A stretch of DNA of 38,957 nucleotides from an uncultured Alphaproteobacteria bacterium (GCA_902527045.1 CABZNL010000012.1:1-38957); one strand, 5' to 3'; shown: positions 25,374 through 33,669, numbered from the stretch's first letter. A program made the numbers and translations. The notes: generated from the sequence alone by a model not told the origin.

Positions 25374-26395
25374 TAGGAGCTAGATGGAGCCCAGATATTA
25401 ATATCTCCATCTTTTGCCTTTTGATTAATTTTTTTTATTTCTTCTTTGCCAAATTTCAAATTATCAAGAGAAGCAAGACAATCTCTTAGCTGTGTAACAG
25501 TCCTGGCACCAATTAAGGCTGAGGTGATGGCTTTGTTATTTAACACCCAAGCTAAGGCCATCTGAGATAAGTTCTGGCCTCTTTTTTTTGCTAGTTTGTT
25601 TAAATCATTAATAATCTTTGTATTTTTTTTTGTAATTAATTTTCTACTAAATGAGCTATTTTCACTTACTCTAGTACCCTTAGGCAGTCCGTTTAAGTAT
25701 TTATTTGATAAAAAGCCCTGAGCTAAAGGGGAGAAAGCGATACATCCTACTCCGTTTTTCAAAAGAGTTTTAGTAAGGCCTTTTTCAATCCAACGATTAA
25801 TTAAAGAATAAGAAGGTTGATGGATAAATAATTTAATCCCTCTTTGTTTAAGAATTTTCATCATTACATTAGTTTTTTTTTCTGAGTAAGAGGAAATTCC
25901 AATATAAAGAGCTTTACCAGAACGATATATACTTTCGAGAGCATCAGCCGTTTCCTCTAAAGGTGTATTCGGATCAAAACGATGAGAGTAAAATATATCA
26001 ACATAATCTAATTTCATTCTTTTTAAACTTTGATCACAACTAGCAATGACATGTTTCTTTGACCCCCATTCCCCATAAGGACCATCCCACATATCATAAC
26101 CAGCCTTAGATGAAATAATCATCTCATCTCTATATTTTCCTAAATCACTTTTCATAACTTTGCCAAAATTAGTTTCGGCACTGCCATAAGGTGGTCCATA
26201 ATTATTTGCTAAATCAAAATGAGTGATTCCAGAGTCAAAAGACTCAAATAATATCTTTTTAGACTCTGAAGACATACCATTACCTCCAAAGTTATGCCAC
26301 AGACCAATAGAAATTAATGGAAGCTTTAAACCACTTTGTCCACAATTTCTATATTGCATTTTGGTATATCTTTTTGCATTAGCTAAATAAATCAT
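25370..26395 (-). CDS. Aldo/keto reductase, YghZ/GpR-like
   Basis: The 341-residue product is a TIM-barrel NADPH-dependent reductase. THFDLANNYGPPYGSAETNFG (given in part: FDLANNYGPPYGSAE) carries the catalytic Asp and Tyr and is the hallmark of the YghZ/Kv-beta branch. ISSKAGYDMWDGPYGEWGSKKHV supplies the catalytic Lys and family-specific W-x-G-P-Y-G-x-x-G. HRFDPNTPLEE and the C-terminal ALIGARTVTQL (cofactor loop) are also present. E. coli YghZ reduces L-glyceraldehyde 3-phosphate and methylglyoxal. In this setting the enzyme may act on a sugar or triose aldehyde. It overlaps rbsK upstream and the SGNH gene downstream by 4 nt each. An alternative start at Met13 (MQYRNCGQSG) would better match family N-termini; the overlap supports the longer start. 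Confidence 0.87.
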   Translation of the reverse strand: MIYLANAKRYTKMQYRNCGQSGLKLPLISIGLWHNFGGNGMSSESKKILFESFDSGITHFDLANNYGPPYGSAETNFGKVMKSDLGKYRDEMIISSKAGYDMWDGPYGEWGSKKHVIASCDQSLKRMKLDYVDIFYSHRFDPNTPLEETADALESIYRSGKALYIGISSYSEKKTNVMMKILKQRGIKLFIHQPSYSLINRWIEKGLTKTLLKNGVGCIAFSPLAQGFLSNKYLNGLPKGTRVSENSSFSRKLITKKNTKIINDLNKLAKKRGQNLSQMALAWVLNNKAITSALIGARTVTQLRDCLASLDNLKFGKEEIKKINQKAKDGDINIWAPSSSY

Positions 26396-27309
26396 TGCAC
26401 AGTCTCCTCAATTTCTTTTTTCATTGGCATGGAATTTGCAGCACCTTCTCTTGTCACAGAAATTCCTGCAACTAAATTAGCAAACTCTATCGACTGTTTG
26501 TAGGTTTTATTTTGAGACAGAGCAACACTCAAAGCGCCATTAAAGGCATCTCCAGCTCCAGTTGTATCGACAACAGGTTTATTTAAATGGGATGCAGGCA
26601 TTAAAAATTCTTCATCAATATTTTTAAAATAACAACCTTTCTCCCCAAGGGTAATCAATATATTTTTTACACCTTTTTCTAAAAAATATTTTCCAGCAAC
26701 TTTACAATCATCCTCGTTTTTTACTAGTTTGTTAAAATAAAAACTTGCTTCAGTTTCATTTGGAGTAAAAAAATCAATATATTGAAAAAAATCATCTGGT
26801 ATTTCACTTGAAGGGGCTGGATTTAAAATTGTAATACAATTTTGACTCTTTGCTTCTTTTAAAGCATATAAGGTAACATCTTTAGGAGTTTCTAACTGTG
26901 TTAAAAAAATTTTTGAATCTTTAATTATACTTAAATTTTTATCAATTAAATCTTTACCTATAGTTCCAGCAGCACCAGGTACAACATTAATAGCATTTTC
27001 CCCTGTTTTCCTATTTATTAAAATACCTGCAGATCCGGTCGATTCATTTTCATCGATTTCTAAACCATCGTAGTTGATACCAGAATCTTTATACAAAGAA
27101 ATTGCTAGATCTGCATAATTATCGCTTCCTACTTTACTAATAAAAGAAACCTCTCCACCAGCTCTAGCTGCAGCAATAGCCTGGTTTGAACCCTTGCCAC
27201 CAGGTCCAATTATATATTTTTCACCTAATATCGTTTGGCCAGCGACTGGAATGCTATCAGCAAAAAAACAGATATCTGCTACAAAAATACCAAAAACACA
27301 AATACTCAA
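26392..27309 (-). CDS. rbsK: Ribokinase (PfkB family)
   Basis: The enzyme phosphorylates ribose at C5 with ATP. The 305 residues are the usual length. The first PfkB signature is seen as GPGGKGSNQAIAAARAGG (about 36-53) and the second as DTTGAGDAFNGAL with the catalytic Asp near 250; NPAPSSEIP and FTPNETEA are typical of ribokinases. The G-P-G-G-K-G-x-N-Q-A form is the true ribokinase variant, unlike the neighbour PfkB at 29538. It overlaps fucU upstream and the aldo/keto reductase downstream by 4 nt each. With the mutarotase directly before it, the pair matches the RbsD-RbsK logic of anomer conversion followed by phosphorylation. Ribose is the default substrate; another pentose is possible. 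Confidence 0.9.
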   Translation of the reverse strand: MSICVFGIFVADICFFADSIPVAGQTILGEKYIIGPGGKGSNQAIAAARAGGEVSFISKVGSDNYADLAISLYKDSGINYDGLEIDENESTGSAGILINRKTGENAINVVPGAAGTIGKDLIDKNLSIIKDSKIFLTQLETPKDVTLYALKEAKSQNCITILNPAPSSEIPDDFFQYIDFFTPNETEASFYFNKLVKNEDDCKVAGKYFLEKGVKNILITLGEKGCYFKNIDEEFLMPASHLNKPVVDTTGAGDAFNGALSVALSQNKTYKQSIEFANLVAGISVTREGAANSMPMKKEIEETVQ

Positions 27310-27764
27310 TTATTTAGTATCCAAACTGAACCATCAGGCTTAACAACTCCTTTAGTCAAAATAAAGCAACCAAAAGGTCTTGTTTCGTTTGTCGTGATAA
27401 TAGCAAAAGCTTTTTTGGCTTCCTCGTAAAATTTAAATCTCTCAATTGATCCTATTTTCCAATTCTCACCCGCAACACTTTTAGTAACTTCCATAATTTC
27501 TCGATGAACATCATTCAGTTCGTCGGGTTTGTTATCGATTTGCATTCTAAGTATTGGAAACTCCACAAAACTATCTAGGGGGAATATTGATAATATTGCT
27601 TTAGCCGCTCGAGCGGCATCAACCCCATCTAAACGATGCACTAGCGAATTCATAGAATAAGCTGGAAAGTTTGAGTCACATAAAATTAGTTTATCTCCAT
27701 GTCCCATTGCTCTCAAAGTATGCAAAACATCTGGACTAAGAATAGGATCAATCTTAATAAGCAT
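27306..27764 (-). CDS. fucU: FucU/RbsD-family sugar mutarotase
   Basis: The 152-residue protein belongs to the RbsD/FucU fold, which interconverts sugar anomers or pyran and furan forms. MGHGDKLILCDSNFPAYS (20-37) holds His22, the catalytic position known from FucU. The C-terminal AFAIITTNETRPFGCFILTKGVV resembles FucU more than RbsD, although the aromatic pair at P-F-G is Phe rather than Tyr. FucU handles L-fucose and, more weakly, ribose. The next gene is a ribokinase overlapping by 4 nt, so the physiological sugar may be ribose or a related pentose. It follows the 2-hydroxyacid dehydrogenase by about 40 nt in the same direction. The gene symbol reflects family, not substrate. Confidence 0.85.
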   Translation of the reverse strand: MLIKIDPILSPDVLHTLRAMGHGDKLILCDSNFPAYSMNSLVHRLDGVDAARAAKAILSIFPLDSFVEFPILRMQIDNKPDELNDVHREIMEVTKSVAGENWKIGSIERFKFYEEAKKAFAIITTNETRPFGCFILTKGVVKPDGSVWILNN

Positions 27765-27803
27765 ATAATATAGAACTAAATTAATTCGTTAAATTCAACT
27801 TAA

Positions 27804-28820
27804 TTAATTTATCTCAACTGGTCTTGATCTTAACATTCTAACAGTTTCAGGTTCTGCTTTTCTGCATAACTTTGGAGGAAGACCTTGATTTATTAGATTT
27901 AAATCTTCAAATACTATTTCACCCATTTCATAAAAAACAGACTTAAGAGCCCCAGCCCTATGTGCTGAAAAAAGAATATTTTTAGATTTGCGTATGGGAT
28001 CATTTTTTTTTACAGGCTCTTCAGGAAATACATCTATGGCAACTTTTATTTTTCTTTTTTTTGAAATTTGTAATAGATCTTTAAAATTTACTACATTTGC
28101 CCTGCTAAGAATTAACAAACAAGAATTTTTTTTCATTAGATTAAGTAACTTTTTATCAATCATATTCTTGTTTTTTGTTGTAATTGAACTTAGAACATAA
28201 ATTACATCTGATTTTTTGAATATTTCTTTTAGAGAGTTTACCTTACAATTGTTTTCCTCAAGAAACTTGTTTGGAAGCCATGGGTCGTATGCAAGAAAAT
28301 TATTTGTGAAAGGCTCTAATAAGGGTTTCAACTTTTTGGCTAAATCACCAAAACCAATAAAACTTAGAGTGTTATTTTTAAGTAAACTGCAATTTATATT
28401 ACTTTCCAATCCATATTTTTCTTTGTTATTCATAAAATCTATATGTGATTGATGAATTTCCCTCTTAAGAGATAAAGTAAACCCAACTGCAATTTCAGCA
28501 ACAGTTTGAGCAAATACAGGAGCAGTGGATAGAACATAAATGCCGTTTGTAAAACAATACTCATAATCCATGTTATCAATGAAGTTACTCTCAATATTGA
28601 ATATAGCTTTTAGTTTGGCAGCTTTTTTTAAAATAGTCTTTGAAAGATTAGGTTGTCCGATTATGAAATCTGCATTTGATATATTTTTTTCGTAAAAATG
28701 TTTTTTATTTTTGATTGGCGCGTTAATAAGTTTGAAATTTTTTTTTAAATAAACAAGCTTATTTCTAGAAAAGATAAGATCCATTTCTCTTGGAAAAGGA
28801 TCAACAATTATTGTTTTCAT
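27804..28820 (-). CDS. D-isomer-specific 2-hydroxyacid dehydrogenase
   Basis: The 338-residue product has the two-domain fold of D-2-hydroxyacid dehydrogenases. The NAD-binding domain starts at LSFIGFGDLAKKLKPLL, a G-x-G-x-x-A/K variant of the usual G-x-G-x-x-G. Catalytic residues are recognisable: Arg in LLILSRANVVNF, Glu in VAIDVFPEEPV and His in ILFSAHRAGAL. Members act on glyoxylate, hydroxypyruvate, phosphoglycerate or sugar acids. The sequence does not point to one. It heads the minus-strand operon leading to fucU and rbsK and is divergent from the D-lyxose isomerase gene with a 46-nt shared promoter region. A role in reducing or oxidising an acid made from the imported sugar is a reasonable inference. 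Confidence 0.82.
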   Translation of the reverse strand: MKTIIVDPFPREMDLIFSRNKLVYLKKNFKLINAPIKNKKHFYEKNISNADFIIGQPNLSKTILKKAAKLKAIFNIESNFIDNMDYEYCFTNGIYVLSTAPVFAQTVAEIAVGFTLSLKREIHQSHIDFMNNKEKYGLESNINCSLLKNNTLSFIGFGDLAKKLKPLLEPFTNNFLAYDPWLPNKFLEENNCKVNSLKEIFKKSDVIYVLSSITTKNKNMIDKKLLNLMKKNSCLLILSRANVVNFKDLLQISKKRKIKVAIDVFPEEPVKKNDPIRKSKNILFSAHRAGALKSVFYEMGEIVFEDLNLINQGLPPKLCRKAEPETVRMLRSRPVEIN

Positions 28821-28823
28821 TAG

Positions 28824-28853
28824 TTGATTATATCAATTATTTATTTTTTTGAT
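28824..28853. promoter_or_regulatory. Candidate operator in the divergent promoter
   Basis: In the 46-nt gap between the 2-hydroxyacid dehydrogenase (minus) and the lyxose isomerase (plus), TTGAT-TAT-ATCAA at 28824-28836 is a perfect palindrome with 5-bp arms. A further TTGAT half-site stands at 28849-28853. A regulator binding here could control both directions. The region is nearly all A and T, so chance is a real alternative. Confidence 0.3.
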
Positions 28854-28866
28854 AATCTAAGTTCAA

Positions 28867-29532
28867 ATGAAAAGATCTGAAATAAATGCTGCCATATCTG
28901 AGGCCAAAGACATGATCGATAAATATTCATGGGTACTACCTAAATGGGGCTATTGGTCTAAAGAGGAGTACAACAATAATCCAATCTTAAAAAGTTATTT
29001 AAAAGATCATCAGATGGGCTGGGATGTGACTGATTTTGGTAAGGGAGAATTTAAAAAAAAAGGTATCACTTTATTTTGTATAAGAAACGGAATACAGGGT
29101 AATAAGGATGATAAACCTTATGCAGAGAAGTTATTGTTTATGAAAGAAGGTCAAGAAATACCTTTTCATAGCCACAAAGTAAAATTAGAAGATATAATTA
29201 ACCGAGGTGGTGGGGAGTTAGTAATAGAATTTTTAGAAGTCGACTCAAATCAAATTGAATTAAATTCTAAAATTGACGTTCTTGTTGACGGTGAAATAGT
29301 CTCCATTGCACCAAGAGAACCCTTAATTTTAAAAAGAGGCCAGAGTGTGACTGTTGAGAGAAATATATATCATAGATTCTATTCAGTAGAGGGTTCAGGA
29401 ATGGTCATGGCAGGTGAGGTTTCTCAAGTTAACGATGATAATAAAGATAATTATTTTTTAGAAAGTGTGGGAAGATTTACTACAATTGAAGAGGATGAAG
29501 AGGCTATACATCCGTTATGGAATGAAACTTAA
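28867..29532 (+). CDS. D-lyxose isomerase (cupin family)
   Basis: The enzyme interconverts D-lyxose and D-xylulose, and often D-mannose and D-fructose more slowly. The 221 residues match the YdaE/D-lyxose ketol-isomerase family. PFHSHKVKLEDIINRGGG (99-116) provides metal ligands His101, His103 and Glu108, and NIYHRFYSVEG provides His169. The Lys before Glu and the D-I-I-N-R-G-G-G run are family hallmarks. The N-terminal ISEAKDMIDKYSWVLPKWGYW also fits. It begins a plus-strand pair with a PfkB kinase (5-nt gap). With the xylulokinase at 31581 it makes a complete route from D-lyxose to D-xylulose 5-phosphate. The family call is strong; an alternative substrate such as mannose or another 2-epimer cannot be excluded. 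Confidence 0.9.
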   Translation: MKRSEINAAISEAKDMIDKYSWVLPKWGYWSKEEYNNNPILKSYLKDHQMGWDVTDFGKGEFKKKGITLFCIRNGIQGNKDDKPYAEKLLFMKEGQEIPFHSHKVKLEDIINRGGGELVIEFLEVDSNQIELNSKIDVLVDGEIVSIAPREPLILKRGQSVTVERNIYHRFYSVEGSGMVMAGEVSQVNDDNKDNYFLESVGRFTTIEEDEEAIHPLWNET

Positions 29533-29537
29533 AATTA

Positions 29538-30518
29538 ATGAAAAAAGGAATAATTGCTTCAGGTATTTGGTGTGTAGACATATCTTACAAAATTAAAAAT
29601 TGGCCATCTGAAGGAAAAACTTCAATAGTAGAGAGAAAAATAGACGGCGTCGGTGGTGGACCATCGAACGTCCTAACAAATTTAGAATATTTAGGTTTTA
29701 AGTATCCCAAGATTGCTCTTGGGTGTATAGGGAAAGACAAAGAAGCAGACATAATAAAAAAACATAATAAAAAAAATAATATTATTTCAAAATATTTAAC
29801 TACTCTAAAAAAAATTAAAACGTCCTATACTTTGATAATGTCTAAAGGTGGAGGCGAGAGAACTTTTTTTCATTATGCAGGAGCAAATGACAACTTAAGC
29901 TATCGTAATTTAAAACTATCAAGTATAAAGAATTATAAACCAAAAATTTTCTATGTAGGATACCTAACCTTTCTTGGTAAACTAGATGAATTAGATAATT
30001 ATAATAAGTCTAAGTTATGTTCAGTATTAAAAAAAACAAAAAAAATGGGAATGCTAAATTGTTTAGATCTAGCCTCTTATGATCATAAAAACTATAAAAA
30101 AATTATAAAAAGTGCAGCAAAATATTGCGACTATCTCTTCTTAAATGAAATAGAAGCTGAGCTTGCTACAGATTTCAAAATAATTTTTGAAAATAAATTT
30201 AATAAAAAAAATGCTGAGTCTGCGGCTAATTATCTTTTAGATTGTGGGGTAAATAAAGCTGTTGTATTACATTCGCCTCAATACACTATATGGAAAGAAA
30301 AGAATAAGCTTTCTCAATGGTATAAATCAAAATTACTAAAAAATAGTCAGATTGTTAGTAAGGTAGGTGCTGGTGATGCATTTTGTGCTGCTTGCTTATA
30401 TGGAATACACGAAGAATGGGATGTAGAAAAAATTTTAAAAAAGGCCCATTCAGCTGCAAGTTCGATTCTTAAAACAGAATTTTCTAGTGGTAATATCCCT
30501 AATATTAATTATTTATAA
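29538..30518 (+). CDS. PfkB-family carbohydrate kinase
   Basis: The 326-residue product has the PfkB signatures: GVGGGPSNVLTNLEYLG (about 37-53) and KVGAGDAFCAACLYG near residue 280, with the catalytic Asp in G-A-G-D. LNEIEAELAT corresponds to the N-x-x-E metal-binding motif. It differs from the true ribokinase at 26392 (G-G-G-P-S-N instead of G-G-K-G-x-N), so its substrate is probably another sugar or sugar acid (fructose, 2-keto-3-deoxy acids and adenosine-like substrates occur in the family). It starts 5 nt after the D-lyxose isomerase gene. Its stop abuts that of the convergent aldolase-like gene with no gap. Together with that aldolase it might make and split a ketose phosphate; this is inference. 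Confidence 0.83.
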   Translation: MKKGIIASGIWCVDISYKIKNWPSEGKTSIVERKIDGVGGGPSNVLTNLEYLGFKYPKIALGCIGKDKEADIIKKHNKKNNIISKYLTTLKKIKTSYTLIMSKGGGERTFFHYAGANDNLSYRNLKLSSIKNYKPKIFYVGYLTFLGKLDELDNYNKSKLCSVLKKTKKMGMLNCLDLASYDHKNYKKIIKSAAKYCDYLFLNEIEAELATDFKIIFENKFNKKNAESAANYLLDCGVNKAVVLHSPQYTIWKEKNKLSQWYKSKLLKNSQIVSKVGAGDAFCAACLYGIHEEWDVEKILKKAHSAASSILKTEFSSGNIPNINYL

Positions 30519-31508
30519 CTATAGTTTTAGAACCTTTTCGGTAATCATTAAATCTTTGTCCAATGATCTATCTGGTTTAATTTTCTTTTTTTTAAGCTGG
30601 TCATGATAAAACTTAACACCTTCATTAGAGGTCATCCCATTCACAACATCTCGCATAGTTTTAACAATCAACTTCTGGTCTTCTGCTAGATTGATTTTTC
30701 TGCCAAATAATGCAACTTTTGCGCCATATTTACAAGATTTTGAGATAAGCTCGAAACAGTCTCTTGTTGTTCCTTTTCCACCACCTAGTATCCCAACTAT
30801 AAGATTTTTTGGGTCATAACTCGCTAACTCTTCCATTGCTTTAGGACCGTTATAGGCAATTTTTAAAAAAAGAGGTCTTTCACTTTTTAACTGCCCAGCG
30901 AGTGTCTTCAGGATACAATCATTTACATACTCACCTAATTGAGACTGGTTCAAACCAGTTTTTGTTTGTGGATTAAAAACCTCTAAAAAATAATTGAAAT
31001 TATTTTTTTCAGCTTCTTGTCTAAAATCCCTGTAAGAATTTAACATCTCAAGATCGTGATTTAAACTTTTAGAAAACGTAATTGAAAATAATCCAAGATT
31101 TGAATATTTTTTAACGTTTTTTAAATTAGCAGTTCGAAAAGGAGTAGCCATTTCTTTTTTATAATTTCCGTGTCTTATGCCCCAAATATCAGATGTGTCA
31201 TTCATTCTTACAGCTGGAGTTACTGGTGAATTTTTAAAAATTCCCTTTTTAAATAATAGCTCTGCATTGGATGCAGACATAAGCATAATATCCACAAGTT
31301 TAGATTTAGTCATAGACTCCATCAAATCTAAATAATCTTTCAAATTTTTATATTGATTTAAAATCAGTCCATTTTTATTTCTTTTATTTCCAGGTGCAGG
31401 TATTCCACCACCCATGTCAGCATCTTTAGCATCTGCAATAATAAAATCTTTTGGAGTAAAGTTATAATTCCTAATTCTCTGGAGTTTAAAATCAAGCGAT
31501 TTTTTCAT
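30519..31508 (-). CDS. DeoC/LacD-like class I aldolase-fold protein, substrate unknown
   Basis: The 329-residue product looks like a TIM-barrel aldolase of the DeoC/LacD/DhnA group. FIIADAKDADMGGGIPAPG (22-40) resembles the substrate strand of LacD-type aldolases. FLKIAYNGPK (214-223) contains Lys216, a candidate Schiff-base lysine, and the phosphate-binding end of the barrel is plausible at VGILGGGKGTTRD (238-250) and ALFGRKINLAEDQ. No specific substrate can be named; tagatose-, fructose- or deoxy-sugar phosphates are typical for relatives. It converges with the PfkB kinase (30518/30519, no gap) and is divergent from xylulokinase (72 nt). This sets it among sugar-phosphate enzymes. I recall similar proteins in alphaproteobacterial sugar operons but cannot verify it. 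Confidence 0.62.
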   Translation of the reverse strand: MKKSLDFKLQRIRNYNFTPKDFIIADAKDADMGGGIPAPGNKRNKNGLILNQYKNLKDYLDLMESMTKSKLVDIMLMSASNAELLFKKGIFKNSPVTPAVRMNDTSDIWGIRHGNYKKEMATPFRTANLKNVKKYSNLGLFSITFSKSLNHDLEMLNSYRDFRQEAEKNNFNYFLEVFNPQTKTGLNQSQLGEYVNDCILKTLAGQLKSERPLFLKIAYNGPKAMEELASYDPKNLIVGILGGGKGTTRDCFELISKSCKYGAKVALFGRKINLAEDQKLIVKTMRDVVNGMTSNEGVKFYHDQLKKKKIKPDRSLDKDLMITEKVLKL

Positions 31509-31580
31509 AAATTTAAGTTTATCATCAATATAATTACACTAAAAATAGAAAAAATTAAATTAAGATTATATAGTTATAAT

Positions 31581-33026
31581 ATGTATTTAGGAATAGACTT
31601 AGGGACCTCTTCAATGAAATGTCTTATTATTGGAGATGATCAGGAGATAATATATAACGTTTCGAGTAAAGATATATCATTAACAAATCCAAAAAGTGGT
31701 TGGTCCGAACAAGATCCATCTCTGTGGATTGAAGCATTAGAACTTTGCCTCGTAAAATTAAAAGAAAAAGTAAAATTAAACGAAATTAAATCAATTTCAT
31801 TTTCAGGTCACATGCATGGCGCTACATGTATTGATAAAAATCATAAGGTAATAAGGCCTTGTATTTTGTGGAATGACACAAGAAGTCACGAGGAGTGTAA
31901 AGATATTATGAATGATAAATCAGTCTTAGATATTGCTGGAAATATTGCTATGCCAGGATTTACTGCACCTAAAGTATTATGGTTAAAAAATAATGAATTT
32001 GATAATTTTAAATTAATTCACAAAGTTTTACTGCCCAAAGATTATTTAAGGTTTTATTTAACGGGAGAATTTTTTAGCGATTTGTCTGATGCCTCTGGAA
32101 CTTATTGGCTAGATATAGAAAAGAGAAATTGGTCAAATAAATTACTAGAAGCAAGTTTTATGAATATTTCACAAATGCCAAATATTTGTGAAGGAACAGA
32201 ACAAACTGGAGTTATAAAGAAAGATATTGCAGAAAAATATGGAATAAATACTAATTGCAAAGTTTTTGGCGGTGCAGGAGATAACGCTGCTGCTGCCGTT
32301 GGCTTAGGTTTATATGAAGAGGGTGATGCATCTATTTCTCTTGGAACATCAGGTGTTATTTTTGGTTCTACCAAAAGATTTTTAAAAAATTATGACGATG
32401 CTATTCATTCATTTTGCCATTGCTTACCAAATACATGGCATTTAATGTCAGTCATGCTCTCTTGCACTTCTAATATCAATTGGTTTATAAATACTTTTAA
32501 TTCATCAATAAAAGAAATTACTGATCAATTAAAAAATTCTATGTTTTCAAAAAATTTAATAAATAACTCCCCATACTATCTACCTTATCTGACTGGAGAG
32601 AGAACACCAATCAACGATCCTCATGTTAGAGCAAGTTTTCATAATATGGGTATTGAAACAGATAGATCTCAATTGGTTTATAGTTTGATAGAGGGAATAT
32701 CATTTGGACTTAACGATAATTACCAAGCACTCTCAAAAACAGGAATAAAGCTTGATAATTTATTTGTAATAGGCGGTGGTTCAAAAAATGAATATTGGAT
32801 AAAACTTTTGGCTTCAATACTAGATAGAGATTTATCAATTACTGAAGCATCAGATGCAATGGCAGCTTACGGAGCCGCAAGATTAGCTTTTCTAGGTTTT
32901 AATAATTTAGATCACAGCGAAGTTTTAAAACCACCAACTGTAAAAAAAATAATTGAAAAGGACTCAACTCTAAATGCACTTCTCAAAGTTCGATTTAATG
33001 ATTGGAAAAATTATTATATTAATTAG
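31581..33026 (+). CDS. xylB: Xylulokinase (FGGY family)
   Basis: The enzyme phosphorylates D-xylulose to D-xylulose 5-phosphate. The 481 residues are close to the family length. YLGIDLGTSSMKCLII (2-17) is the ATPase-fold phosphate 1 loop. SFSGHMHGATCID contains the xylulokinase-specific S-G-x-M-H-G, followed by ILWNDTRS. The catalytic Asp is in GGAGDNAAAAVGLG. SLGTSGVIF, ERTPINDPHVRASF and GGGSKNEYWIKLLASIL are also typical. It is divergent from the aldolase-like gene, and TATAAT stands directly before the ATG with no Shine-Dalgarno sequence visible. The FrcK-like kinase follows 13 nt later. With D-lyxose isomerase and the split transketolase it completes a pentose route. Confidence 0.93.
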   Translation: MYLGIDLGTSSMKCLIIGDDQEIIYNVSSKDISLTNPKSGWSEQDPSLWIEALELCLVKLKEKVKLNEIKSISFSGHMHGATCIDKNHKVIRPCILWNDTRSHEECKDIMNDKSVLDIAGNIAMPGFTAPKVLWLKNNEFDNFKLIHKVLLPKDYLRFYLTGEFFSDLSDASGTYWLDIEKRNWSNKLLEASFMNISQMPNICEGTEQTGVIKKDIAEKYGINTNCKVFGGAGDNAAAAVGLGLYEEGDASISLGTSGVIFGSTKRFLKNYDDAIHSFCHCLPNTWHLMSVMLSCTSNINWFINTFNSSIKEITDQLKNSMFSKNLINNSPYYLPYLTGERTPINDPHVRASFHNMGIETDRSQLVYSLIEGISFGLNDNYQALSKTGIKLDNLFVIGGGSKNEYWIKLLASILDRDLSITEASDAMAAYGAARLAFLGFNNLDHSEVLKPPTVKKIIEKDSTLNALLKVRFNDWKNYYIN

Positions 33027-33039
33027 TTTTCTTAAAATT

Positions 33040-33669
33040 ATGTCAGATTTAAATTATAGCGAATTATTAATTAAACTTTTTAATAAGCTCAAAAATAATT
33101 CCAAAAATCGCTATTTTATTGCTCTTTCTGGCCCACCTGCCTCTGGAAAAAGTACAATATCTGAAAAATTAGTGAAAGATCTCACTTTTAAAGGATACAA
33201 CTCTAGTATTCTTCAAATGGACGGTTTTCATTATGATAATAAAATCTTAAAGCAAAAGAGTCTTCTCTTAAAAAAAGGCGCACCAGAGACATTTGATGTT
33301 ATGGGTTTTTTAAACTTTTTATCTCGATTACAAAATGAAGATGAAGTAGCTATACCTATTTTTGATCGCTCTATTGAACTGTCAAGATCTTCAGCAGTGA
33401 TTATTTCTAAAGAAACCAGAGTAATTATTGTAGAGGGTAATTATATTTTATTAAAGACACATCCTTGGAGTGAATTAAATAAATTTTTTAATACTACGAT
33501 AATGATTTCCACTAAACATGAAATTTTAGAAAGAAGACTAATAGAAAGATGGAAAAGTTTCAATATACCAGAAGAAGAGATTAAACAAAAAGTTTTTGAA
33601 AATGATTTACCAAATGGTGTGAATGTTTATAAAAATAGTATTCTAGCTGACTATAATTTATTAAACTAA
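33040..33669 (+). CDS. frcK: P-loop kinase of the uridine kinase/FrcK type
   Basis: The product is a P-loop kinase resembling the nucleoside/nucleotide kinase-like proteins linked to rhizobial frcBCA (FrcK). Walker A is ALSGPPASGKST, followed by the substrate segment LQMDGFHYDN, KGAPETFDVMGF, FDRSIE and VIIVEGNYILL, all typical. The LID-like part has LERRLIERW. I place the start at the ATG at 33040 (MSDLNYSELL, 209 residues) because the longer frame would overlap xylB by 53 nt and adds a hydrophobic stretch not expected in the family. It lies 13 nt after xylB and overlaps the convergent frcA by 4 nt. The substrate is unproved: a sugar or its phosphate. Confidence 0.78.
   Translation: MSDLNYSELLIKLFNKLKNNSKNRYFIALSGPPASGKSTISEKLVKDLTFKGYNSSILQMDGFHYDNKILKQKSLLLKKGAPETFDVMGFLNFLSRLQNEDEVAIPIFDRSIELSRSSAVIISKETRVIIVEGNYILLKTHPWSELNKFFNTTIMISTKHEILERRLIERWKSFNIPEEEIKQKVFENDLPNGVNVYKNSILADYNLLN

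Noticed and set aside
32974..33039. Upstream ATG for the FrcK-like kinase
   Set aside because: It would overlap xylB by 53 nt and adds a hydrophobic stretch not seen in the family; the ATG at 33040 gives a normal N-terminus.
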